Below, in pieces: positions 8,710 to 16,466 of a stretch of 52,833 nucleotides of DNA. The translations under genes were made by a program, and so were the position numbers. Source of the stretch: Ferrovibrio sp. (GTDB lineage: Bacteria; Pseudomonadota; Alphaproteobacteria; Ferrovibrionales; Ferrovibrionaceae); assembly GCF_025869515.1 (NCBI RefSeq), contig NZ_JAOZVR010000083.1, forward strand, positions 1 through 52,833. Reading direction: 5' to 3'. Positions within the stretch are counted from its first letter, which is position 1; each line of letters starts with the position of its first letter. A model generated the notes under the pieces. The model saw only the letters and a list, made by a program, of their open reading frames with translations, did not search any database and had not been told where the DNA came from.

Positions 8710-9285
8710 TCACGCACGACCAAAGACGCGGCCAATGGCAACCACCAACAGGCCGCCAAGCCCGATCTTGACCAGCGAGGACAGAAGGAAAGGCGCAACA
8801 CCCAGGGCGAAGGCTTTCTCGATACCCACCAGCGTGGCAAGCCAAGCGGCGCCGCACGTCAAAATGACGGCAGTGCCCAACATCTGCACCATGATCGCGC
8901 GCAGCAGGCCGGCACCGAAACCGTGTTCGGCCAGCCTGCCTGCGATATAGGCCGCCACGATGAAGCCAAGCAGATAACCGCCGGTTGGACCGAGCAGATA
9001 AGCGAGGCCGACACCTCGTTCCGGCGTATTGGCAAAAACCGGCAGGCCCAGCATGCCTTCAACCACATACAGCACCACCACAGTGCAACCGAGACGAGCT
9101 CCCAGTGTCATGGCGATCACCAGTACAGCCATGGTCTGCATGGTCATCGGCACCGGCCAAAATGGAACTTGCAGTCGGGCCGAAACCGCCAACAGCAACG
9201 AACCTAACAACGCCGCGGCAGCGACAAGAGCCATCTTTTCGACCTGCGAACGGCCGGCTGCCCATGGATGTGACAGTGTAAGCAT
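8710..9285 (-). CDS. bioY: Biotin transporter BioY (ECF S component)
   Basis: A 191-residue membrane protein with BioY signatures: VPFWPVPMTMQTMAVLVIAM, GLAYLLGPTGGYLLGFIVAA and about six helices. BioY is the substrate-binding component of energy-coupling-factor biotin uptake and in some proteobacteria works without dedicated EcfAT. Two adjacent ATGs lie at 9288 and 9285; the strong AGGAGG at 9292-9297 is best spaced for the second. It is the first gene of the apparent operon containing a biotin carrier and two carboxyltransferases, so biotin supply and biotin demand look co-expressed. bioB lies 23 kb away and is unlinked. Confidence 0.95.
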   Translation of the reverse strand: MLTLSHPWAAGRSQVEKMALVAAAALLGSLLLAVSARLQVPFWPVPMTMQTMAVLVIAMTLGARLGCTVVVLYVVEGMLGLPVFANTPERGVGLAYLLGPTGGYLLGFIVAAYIAGRLAEHGFGAGLLRAIMVQMLGTAVILTCGAAWLATLVGIEKAFALGVAPFLLSSLVKIGLGGLLVVAIGRVFGRA

Positions 9286-9353
9286 CATTTTCCTCCTGAA
9301 TCGGCCCTGTATGTCTTGGCCTTGGCAGCACTCTTCCACATTGCAAATAAACT

Positions 9354-9412
9354 GTCTACTATTTTGTCGACAATTTTGTTTGCTTTTGTACTTTTCAATA
9401 TGTAGACATATT
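9354..9412. promoter_or_regulatory. Three GTNNAC operator-like elements upstream of bioY operon
   Basis: Three related elements stand in an AT-rich stretch in front of bioY: GTCTAC (9354-9359), TTGTCGACAA (9364-9373, perfect 10-bp palindrome) and AATATGTAGACATATT (9397-9412, seven-base inverted arms around AG). Their centres are 12 and 36 bp apart. TTGT-N2-ACAA palindromes are typical of FadR-subfamily GntR regulators, such as malonate or hexuronate regulators; assignment to such a regulator is inference. No regulator gene is intact next to them. Confidence 0.5.
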
Positions 9413-9429
9413 TTTCCTTCAGATTACCC

Positions 9430-10046
9430 ATACGGGCATTTATTGGCCGATATGGCGCTGCATGTGGGGGAACCGTGCAGGGTGGCATTGCTTTGGTGTC
9501 AGCCAACGCAATGTTTACCGTCTATCGCAGCAAGACATTATCTCGGGTCGAGATAGATATTCGGTCGATGTGAGCCAACCCGAGCGTGCTGCTGCCGCTG
9601 CGCCCCGTGGTCAACGCCTTCTGCCCGATCAAGCCGAGAATTCCGCACCTTCCAGGGCACGCTATGGATCTCTTGCGCTACCCATTCCGGCATGCTCAGC
9701 AGACCGGAGATGCCATCGCATAATCACCTGCCGGAGCTGGCGGCATAGACTCTCGAGTTTGCGGAAATGCCTTTGAGTTGGGTATCAATGCTGTCGCATC
9801 GGTATAAAGCTCCAGCACATTCCAAGTATTTGTGCGTGCACAGTCGCGCCTAAACTCGCTCGACAGTCATCCCCATCGATCAAAAGCTTCATTACATTGT
9901 TTCGCGATCCGCGAATTATACTCGCCAAATTCCAGAATACTATTTCGGCTCGAAACCCACGTTCTTATACTGATGACTCATACAACCCATGTAATTTTCA
10001 ATCGACTTTTAAGAGTAAGAAAAAGATTAGTTTTGCTTTGCCGCCT
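9430..10046. other. Gene-poor decayed stretch between bioY promoter and integrase remnant
   Basis: No intact gene is visible. Short plus-strand coding-like pieces occur (for example VVNAFCPIKPRIPHLPGHAM near 9608-9667, and EMPLSWVSMLSHRYKAPAHS near 9766-9825), but they are in different frames and interrupted by stops. I could not assign them to a family. Towards 9840-10046 the sequence becomes AT-rich and non-coding in appearance. The picture fits an old coding region that has decayed next to an inactive integrase. Confidence 0.4.
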
Positions 10047-11064
10047 TTAACGAGTAGCTTCCGCGCTCCGAAAAGTAACGGGGCATCCATTCATGTTACG
10101 TCCAACTCCAACCGGAAATGAACGCACCTTTGCCGTATACAATCCTTCCGGCGAAAGCCGGAGAACCGGGTGGCTCCAGTATGTGGAATCGCGTAGGGCC
10201 ATCATTAAGTAGCCCTCAAGTCTGAAACGATCGACTTTCACATCGCTAAAATTCGGGAATACTCCGGCAAACTCCACGTTCTTATTGATATCCTCATCGA
10301 AAATTATCCTGGTGCGACTGGTGATACGGTGTTCTTTCCCGCCTTTAATGCGGTCGGCCGGCACAACCCAGAGATTCTCTTTAAGATTGACCTCCTTCCA
10401 GGAAGCTACAATCGTTTCACTCGTGCGAGTGGCTGTTAGAATCAAAAACTGCAGGGCCAATGCCGACTGGCTATTTTCCGCTCTAAGCTGCTTGTAGAAG
10501 TTTGGCATCTCACCATACGGAAGAGCTGCATGGTGTTGAACCTTCTGCACCTTTGAGTATGCTGCAGAAGTCCGGGCTGCTCAAGGATATGGGCTCAAGC
10601 ACGTCGATAATATCGTTTGTATTAATTGTGTGGACGTATCGGATCTTTAGTTTCGGATAGGCGTAAGTTGTCAGTGTGCTGCTCCACTGATCGGCGTGCT
10701 TTTCGCTCTTCCAGCCCGCCTTATGAGACGCGATATAAGCATCACAGCACTGCTGAAATGTCTTTGAGTTGGTCGCCTGTTCCTGAAGTTTAGCCCGCTC
10801 GTCTTTTCGGGCCTCAATGGGATCTAAACCTGTGAGCTTCAGCTTCCGGCATTCCGTAGCATGAACCCGTGCTTCCGCCAGGCTAATGGTATGGAGAGGC
10901 CCCAGCCCCATTTCCCTCGCCCGCCCGTTGAGCTTGTATCGAAAGATCCATGATTTTGTGCCGCTCGTGCTGATCTGCAAATAGAGACCAGCGCCATCGG
11001 CGTAATAACCCGGCTCTTTCAGTTTTGAGACCTGTAGAGCCGTTAGCTTGGAGATCGTCCGCAT
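10047..11064 (-). pseudogene. P4-family tyrosine integrase, degenerate
   Basis: The N-terminal frame (start ATG at 11064) carries the DUF4102-type arm-binding domain: MRTISKLTALQVSKLKEPGY, YADGAGLYLQIS, GTKSWIFRYKLNGRAREMGL and the SAM-like core domain up to NTNDIIDVLEP. It then shifts frame around 10510-10590, with tens of residues missing, to HHAALPYGEMPNFYKQL and the catalytic start ATRTSETIVASWKEVNL, which contains the first catalytic Arg. After GGKEHRI the sequence again diverges, and the HxxR and nucleophilic Tyr parts cannot be found. An intact enzyme would be ~400 residues. It is an inactive relic of an integrated island. Confidence 0.85.
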
Positions 11065-11180
11065 AACTATTACCCACACCCCTACCCACAATCATATGTG
11101 TGATTTGGGGACACTTCCAGAGAAGGTGGGAGAAGCGGATGATAAAATAAATTCTTGGAAATCAGAGGCTTGATAAGGCT

Positions 11181-11233
11181 GGAGAGGCTCAGAGAAGCCG
11201 TGAGAATAGTCGGAACCGACACCCTCTCCGCCA
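11181..11233 (+). other. tRNA-Ser-like 3' end, possible integrase attachment remnant
   Basis: The stretch ACCCTCTCCGCCA (11221-11233) equals the 3' acceptor end of many tRNA-Ser genes, a favourite target of P4-type integrases. A GGAGAGG at 11181-11187 could pair with CCTCTCC, and GTCGG/CCGAC flank a tiny loop between them. The whole unit is only 53 bases with no D or anticodon arm, so it is not a functional tRNA. It sits 117 bases upstream of the integrase start, where an att site is expected. The remaining sequence from 11065 to 11445 shows no gene. Confidence 0.35.
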
Positions 11234-11445
11234 ATATTCGCTCCAAGATATTGAAATCATTCCCCTGGCCACCACGCGATGAACCCGCACCGAGGAATCT
11301 CGCCCCGGCTCGCAATGAGCCGTATTTTCTTCGGATAGCTACAATAAGGCCAATCCGCCGTAGATGACCTCGGACGGGCGAAACTCTCGATCAATGTCGC
11401 TCAGTCCCGCTTCGGTACGTTCGGTAAAAGAGCGGGGGCCGCGCG

Positions 11446-13173
11446 CTACTGGGCGGGCTCCAAAACTGTGGCGCGAAGGAAACGCGTATTTCCCGAGGAC
11501 TCCAGGCAGCCCTGAACTAGCTGCCGACCCGGCATCGCCCCATCCCAGAGAAACTGCAGCGGCTTGCCATAACCAAAGCCATCGGTCGCCCCCGGCCGTC
11601 GCTGCATGGCATCAACAATCGTCGTACCCGCCGGCAAGGCGACGAGATCATCATAATACGCGACATCTTTATCGACCCGCTTCACAAACCCATCCCGGGA
11701 AACGGCCAGCGGATTTATCACCCGCTGCCCCCCAGTAACCAGCGAAATTGCAACGGTCTCCCGCGCCAGGTCGGCAACAAACGGCTTTTGTCCCGCAGGA
11801 CAACTGACATCGGCCGAAACAGGAGAAAGGACCGGAAACCGGAGCAATATGATTGCCGCGATGAGCGGCAATATCACAAACGCAAGAGCGCCACCCGTCG
11901 CCAGTCTCACGCCCCAGTCCGGCCTGACTGCCTGCCGCCCACCAAACAGCCTCGCGCATCCAAGGCCAACCAGCAAAGCATCGACCGGGAAAGTGGCCGC
12001 CAAGATTCGGCTTCCTCCGAATGGATACAGAAATGGAGAAGAGACAGCGATTGCCGCGATCATCAAGAGCAGAAGACGCTCCCACTCGCCCCGCCGGTTT
12101 AACAGGCAGGACCAGATTCCAAGGAACCACAGCGCCGCAAACATGGCCCGGAGATGAAACACCGGCACAAAGCTAAACCATCCATATATCCACGCCGCCA
12201 TTCCCCTCAGGTAACCAAAAACAAATAGATGGGGGGAGTTCAGAAGGTTTGCCTTCGCCAGATCGTAAATGGCTCCGGCGAGCTGATCGCCGGGAAGTTG
12301 ACCGATTTCCGGATGATCCCACAAGACCTGCAAGTACGTGCCGCTTCCGACGGTCATGGCATACAGGGTATATGAGAAGTTCGACTGGGCATTCGCTGAT
12401 GTACCGCCAAATGCGTGTATCAGTCCGAAATTCGCGGCGATCGCCAACACGACTCCGCAGATGCCCGCCGCAGTGCGTCGCAGTCGGCATGACAGGATAC
12501 CACCCGAGTAGACCACGCTCCACAGGAGTAGCGCTGGGATCACGAACAGTGCACCAGCCCTGGCGATCAGGGCCGTCGTTAGGGCCAACAAGACAGCAAA
12601 GAACGCTCCTATGGATATGCCTTCGCCATCCCGAAAAAGCACCAGAAAAGCTGAAAGCGCCAGTAGCAGGCCGGCATTTTCAGTCAAGACAGGCAAGGTG
12701 AATTGTGCGGCGAACATTATCAGTGCGGCAAACGCCGCCAACCCTGCCGGCAGGCCATGCCGACACGCCAAGACATGAGAGAACCATGCCGCCATCCCGC
12801 CAATGACCAGTGCCTGGAGAAAAAGTGCCGCCTGGATATATCCACCGGCTGCCGCCAGAAATGTACCGAACAGAGCAGTATAAAATGGCCGCATCTGACA
12901 AGAGACGTCGATAGCCGCGCCCGCGACAAGCTGCCGCGCGCACGAGAAATATCCCGCAGCGTCATTCCATTGCACCAAGCCCGCGAGTGCGTTGGGGTGA
13001 CTGCGTCCGGAGATCCAGTAACTCAACAGGGGTAGAGTGCCCAGAATTGCTCCCGCCAATAATGAAACGGAAGGTCGTGGCAGCGTCATATTCCGCAGAG
13101 GTAGAATACAAAGAAGCAGCAATGCCGGAAGAAGAATGTATGTCCGCGCTACAACTTCGATTGCGAGCGCCAT
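11446..13173 (-). CDS. Polytopic membrane protein, probable GT-C-type glycosyltransferase
   Basis: A 575-residue protein with about ten to twelve hydrophobic helices spread over the first ~470 residues and a hydrophilic C-terminal domain of ~100 residues. An acidic loop after the first helices (GLVQWNDAAGYFSCARQLVA) resembles the catalytic Asp loop of GT-C transferases that use polyprenyl-phosphate sugars. This class assignment rests on topology and loop placement, not on a firm family motif. The neighbouring GT2 plus EamA pair would supply and flip such a donor. It lies 225 bases downstream of asnB; a GGGGGG tract before the ATG may serve as the ribosome site. Confidence 0.6.
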   Translation of the reverse strand: MALAIEVVARTYILLPALLLLCILPLRNMTLPRPSVSLLAGAILGTLPLLSYWISGRSHPNALAGLVQWNDAAGYFSCARQLVAGAAIDVSCQMRPFYTALFGTFLAAAGGYIQAALFLQALVIGGMAAWFSHVLACRHGLPAGLAAFAALIMFAAQFTLPVLTENAGLLLALSAFLVLFRDGEGISIGAFFAVLLALTTALIARAGALFVIPALLLWSVVYSGGILSCRLRRTAAGICGVVLAIAANFGLIHAFGGTSANAQSNFSYTLYAMTVGSGTYLQVLWDHPEIGQLPGDQLAGAIYDLAKANLLNSPHLFVFGYLRGMAAWIYGWFSFVPVFHLRAMFAALWFLGIWSCLLNRRGEWERLLLLMIAAIAVSSPFLYPFGGSRILAATFPVDALLVGLGCARLFGGRQAVRPDWGVRLATGGALAFVILPLIAAIILLRFPVLSPVSADVSCPAGQKPFVADLARETVAISLVTGGQRVINPLAVSRDGFVKRVDKDVAYYDDLVALPAGTTIVDAMQRRPGATDGFGYGKPLQFLWDGAMPGRQLVQGCLESSGNTRFLRATVLEPAQ

Positions 13174-13398
13174 AGCCCCCCCAAAAAACCACCAGTCTGA
13201 ATCAGCGCCTAGCGTCGCCCACTGCTTCTTGAATGATACCTAACAGGTCCAGGAAACAAAGAAAAGAAGCACTTAAATGCGCCTATCTGCGCAGGTCGTC
13301 GCATATTCGGCGCGGGGCGCACATACATCAGCCTTCCGTATGGGCCATGCATCGGAGCTTTATCTTCCGTTGCCGAAGCAGCAGAGGCACAACGGGGT

Positions 13399-15309
13399 CT
13401 ATGCCGCTGCAGCTTCGGCCCCTCGGGACGCCAAGACCTCTCGTTCCCATATAGCGAACATGGTCAAGGCAAGAACCTGTTTGCTTGGCAGCAAGGATGG
13501 TTTTGTAAGCTTGGTCAGCAAAGTATCGATCGCTTGCCGACGGAAAAGCCCAAGTTCGCGAAAGCGTTGAGACCCCAGACTGTCCCCTGCAAGATCGCGA
13601 ATGACTGCGGCATATGCTCCTTCTTGAGGAATCATGAACGCATGCTTCGGACCGGAAGGGGGCAACTCCGGCACCAGACGCCGCGCGGCGTCGCGCAGGG
13701 CCGACTTTCCTGCGCCAGGTCCAAGCCTGGCGGATAGCGGCAACCTGGCCGCAAGCTCGACCAGGCGATGATCGCAGAACGGGACACGTCCTTCCACTGA
13801 GTGCGCCATCAGCGTCTTATCCTGTTTGAGGAGGATGTTGTCGACCAGCCATGCTTTGTGCTCAAACCGCCACAGCTGGTCAATCGCAGAATTCTTGCTA
13901 CCTGTCAGTTCATCACGGACCCTGCGGACGCCTTCATCATGCCCCGCCTCTTGGAGCAGCCTCTCGCGATCCTCTTCGTCAAATAGCGATACGAAGGCAA
14001 GATACCGACCTGCAGGCGAACGAGCAGCCCGCAGTAACTTAGCCAGACGCTCGCGCGCTTCCGGTCCAGGCGGTACCGGGTAATCAAACAAACGATCGAG
14101 CAAGCGCATTGGCACGCGTTGAGCCATTCGAGCGGCAAGATTCAGACATGCTTGAGGCACGTAGGGAGCAATCGCCGACAGCTGCATCATCTGCTTGTGA
14201 TGCACATATCCTCCGAATAGCTCATCGGCGCCCTCTCCAGTAAGGATGACCTTGACATCGCGACGAGCCCGCTCGGCAAGGCTAGACATTGCCAGGATGA
14301 TGGGATCCGGGAACGGTTCATCCACCAGCCGGATGGTTTCGGGCAGTCGCATCAGATCCTGCGGGGCAAGCTCCAGCTCCTGATGCGAAGTGCCGATTGC
14401 CCTTGCAACACTAGCTGCACTCTGGCGTTCATCGGCAATGCCACTGAAGCCAATCGAGTAGGTCCTGACGGGTACCGCGGACTCACGGGCCATGAGCCCG
14501 ACGACGACTCCGCTATCAACACCACCTGACAAAAAGGCGCCGTACGGTACGTCACTCCGCAGGCACAGGCGAACGGCATCTTGCAGATGCCAGTCCAGCT
14601 GCTCGGCCTCCATCGGAGTGATATCGCCGGACCGCGAATTGAAATCGATGTCCCACCAACGGGTCATGCTCAGTCGCCCGGATTGCACCCAGCCATAGTG
14701 CGCGGCCGGAAATTTCCGGATCCCCTTGACCATGGTGGCCGGCGACGGCACATAGCGCAGCGTCAGATAACTCTCGAGCGCGGCTGGATCGATCTCCCGG
14801 GACACGCCAGGTAGCCGGAGCAGGGACTTCAGCTCGGACGCGAACGCTATACCGTGCGCCGTCTCTGCAATATATAATGGCTTGATGCCCATACGATCAC
14901 GCGCAAGCAGCAGCTTGCGTTCCATCCGATCCCACAATGCCAGGGCAAACATGCCGATCGTCTTGTGGAAGAAGTCTGGCCCCTCCTGCGCAAGACCCGC
15001 CAACAGAACCTCAGTGTCTGATGTCGTCCGGAATACCCAGCCTCGGGCCTCCAGCTGCGGCCGCAATTCAAGATAATTATAGATTTCTCCGTTGTAGACG
15101 ATGACATAACGACCATCGGGAGAGATCATCGGCTGATTGCCGGTGTTGAGATCGATGATCGCAAGCCTGAGATGTCCGAGAACGACACCTGCATCTCGAT
15201 CGCTCCATTGGTCGCGCCCGTCAGGTCCGCGATGGCCCATCTGGTCGAGCATGTAGCTCATCTGCTCAAACTGCGGGCCGTTGCCGATCCAGCCAGCGAT
15301 GCCGCACAT
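13399..15309 (-). CDS. asnB: Asparagine synthase (glutamine-hydrolysing)
   Basis: A 636-residue class II amidotransferase. Cys2 after the initiator Met (MCGIAGWIG) is the glutaminase nucleophile. The synthetase half shows the PP-loop FLSGGVDSGVVVGLM, then ILTGEGADELFGGYVHHKQM and SVEGRVPFCDHRLVELA. It is full length for AsnB. Enzymes of this type in polysaccharide clusters often amidate sugar acids or other carboxylates rather than making free asparagine. Its ATG lies three bases after the stop of the 57-residue gene and has no obvious Shine-Dalgarno, so translation is probably coupled to the upstream genes. Confidence 0.92.
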   Translation of the reverse strand: MCGIAGWIGNGPQFEQMSYMLDQMGHRGPDGRDQWSDRDAGVVLGHLRLAIIDLNTGNQPMISPDGRYVIVYNGEIYNYLELRPQLEARGWVFRTTSDTEVLLAGLAQEGPDFFHKTIGMFALALWDRMERKLLLARDRMGIKPLYIAETAHGIAFASELKSLLRLPGVSREIDPAALESYLTLRYVPSPATMVKGIRKFPAAHYGWVQSGRLSMTRWWDIDFNSRSGDITPMEAEQLDWHLQDAVRLCLRSDVPYGAFLSGGVDSGVVVGLMARESAVPVRTYSIGFSGIADERQSAASVARAIGTSHQELELAPQDLMRLPETIRLVDEPFPDPIILAMSSLAERARRDVKVILTGEGADELFGGYVHHKQMMQLSAIAPYVPQACLNLAARMAQRVPMRLLDRLFDYPVPPGPEARERLAKLLRAARSPAGRYLAFVSLFDEEDRERLLQEAGHDEGVRRVRDELTGSKNSAIDQLWRFEHKAWLVDNILLKQDKTLMAHSVEGRVPFCDHRLVELAARLPLSARLGPGAGKSALRDAARRLVPELPPSGPKHAFMIPQEGAYAAVIRDLAGDSLGSQRFRELGLFRRQAIDTLLTKLTKPSLLPSKQVLALTMFAIWEREVLASRGAEAAAA

Positions 15310-15312
15310 TGT

Positions 15313-15486
15313 CTAGTTCAGCTCTGACATCTGGAAGAAGCGGGAGCTTGCCATATAACGTGCGTCGCGCTTCTGGCGCCCGATCAGCGCACGGACCAGC
15401 AGACGCCGCAATACCTTGTTCGCCCATGCGCTTCTACCCAGCGAGATATTGAAAAGCCGTAGAGCGATGAGACGTCCGGTCGTCAT
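15313..15486 (-). CDS. 57-residue basic protein of unknown function
   Basis: A short gene that is easy to miss. It encodes 57 residues beginning MTTGRLIALRLFNISLG and ending YMASSRFFQMSELN, with 10 Arg and 2 Lys and an amphipathic middle (KVLRRLLVRALIGRQKRDAR). Its ATG overlaps the stop of the upstream helical protein (ATGA), and its stop is three bases before the asnB start. This tight packing argues that it is translated. It may be an independent small partner protein, or the C-terminal end of the upstream gene separated by a frameshift. I know of no family match. Confidence 0.6.
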   Translation of the reverse strand: MTTGRLIALRLFNISLGRSAWANKVLRRLLVRALIGRQKRDARYMASSRFFQMSELN

Positions 15487-16466
15487 GAGCATGCCGCAAT
15501 CTCCCGGTAAGCTAGAAAATAATCCACGGCCATTGCATGACAGTAGCGGTCATCCAACCAACTGGGGCGCAACACAGTGCCGGCAGTAAGTCCCGAAAGG
15601 ATGGACGGCAGCAGACTGCTGCGCAAACTTGCCAAGGCATATGGATAAATGTACTGGGTCGCGCGACTGTTGACCCTTGAATCGCACTCGCCTTCCGGAC
15701 CTATGCGTGGCCGGATCACCGCCTCAGCCTTGCGCAAAGCCACCTGCAGTTCCCGGTCCTCCGGGTCAAGACATAGAATACGCGCCATCGTCGACATGGT
15801 GATTGTCTGATAGCCCACATCCAGACCGCCATATTCGGCCAGAGTGCCATCCTCCCATTGCGACAAGAGGAGCCTTGCCCGGCGCTTTTGCGCAGCACGC
15901 GCGATCGCCTCGTCCCCCGTCAGGCGTGCATAGCCAGCAAGCGCCAACCAGGAAGCGGCCATCTGGTTCGCAACTTCAACATTCTCGTTTTTCGCAAGCC
16001 ATTGGAAAGTGGGCCGCGACAGCTCCAGTTCCCGGCCCCATTCGGCTGCTCCGCCGAGCAACCTGATTGTTTCCGTGAAGGCCGCTGCCGAAAAAGAGGT
16101 TGCGCAGAAGCTTCGCTCATTTGGGTAAACCTCCGAGAGCGATCCGTCCCTATTACGCTGACCAAGCCAGAAGCGCCAGGCAAGCCGTGCCCAGTCGGCC
16201 ATCCGCTGCCGGCCACAGAACGCGTTTTGTGGTGCCGCGGTGTCATAGGCCAGCGCAAACAGATAGCCAGCCTCCTGAAAACGCGCATTGGCGACATCCA
16301 GCAAACGATAGTGCCAGTAATTGCGGTCGCAGCAGCCGCCTGTAACCGATCCAGCGTTCCGGTCGCACAAGCCCAGTACACGCGGAACTGTATCTAGAGC
16401 CAGTTCCAGCAGGATTGATGTTGATGCTTCAGGTCTGCTTTTGGCTGGTTGCAAAGCTGAATACAT
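15483..16466 (-). CDS. Unknown alpha-helical (toroid-like) protein
   Basis: A 327-residue soluble protein made of repeated helical hairpins, the pattern of alpha/alpha-toroid enzymes such as polysaccharide lyases and epimerases. Noticeable features are a Cys/aromatic-rich N-terminal block (LCDRNAGSVTGGCCDRNYWH), repeated Ala-rich helices (QMAASWLALAGYARLTGDEA) and a Tyr-rich segment (ATQYIYPYALASLRSSLLPS). There is no signal peptide. It overlaps the radical SAM gene by 38 bases upstream and the 57-residue gene by 4 downstream, so it belongs to that transcription unit. I do not recognise a named family; a role in modifying a sugar or sugar lipid is only inferred. Confidence 0.65.
   Translation of the reverse strand: MYSALQPAKSRPEASTSILLELALDTVPRVLGLCDRNAGSVTGGCCDRNYWHYRLLDVANARFQEAGYLFALAYDTAAPQNAFCGRQRMADWARLAWRFWLGQRNRDGSLSEVYPNERSFCATSFSAAAFTETIRLLGGAAEWGRELELSRPTFQWLAKNENVEVANQMAASWLALAGYARLTGDEAIARAAQKRRARLLLSQWEDGTLAEYGGLDVGYQTITMSTMARILCLDPEDRELQVALRKAEAVIRPRIGPEGECDSRVNSRATQYIYPYALASLRSSLLPSILSGLTAGTVLRPSWLDDRYCHAMAVDYFLAYREIAACS

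Noticed and set aside
8688..8840. N-terminal extension of the CaiB CoA transferase
   Set aside because: The 51 extra residues overlap bioY in another frame, look like a shadow (Trp/Arg/Ser-rich), and family members begin near the ATG at 8687.
9397..9412. BioR box controlling bioY
   Set aside because: The element AATATGTAGACATATT does not fit the TTATMKATAA consensus of BioR; it groups better with the neighbouring GTNNAC elements.
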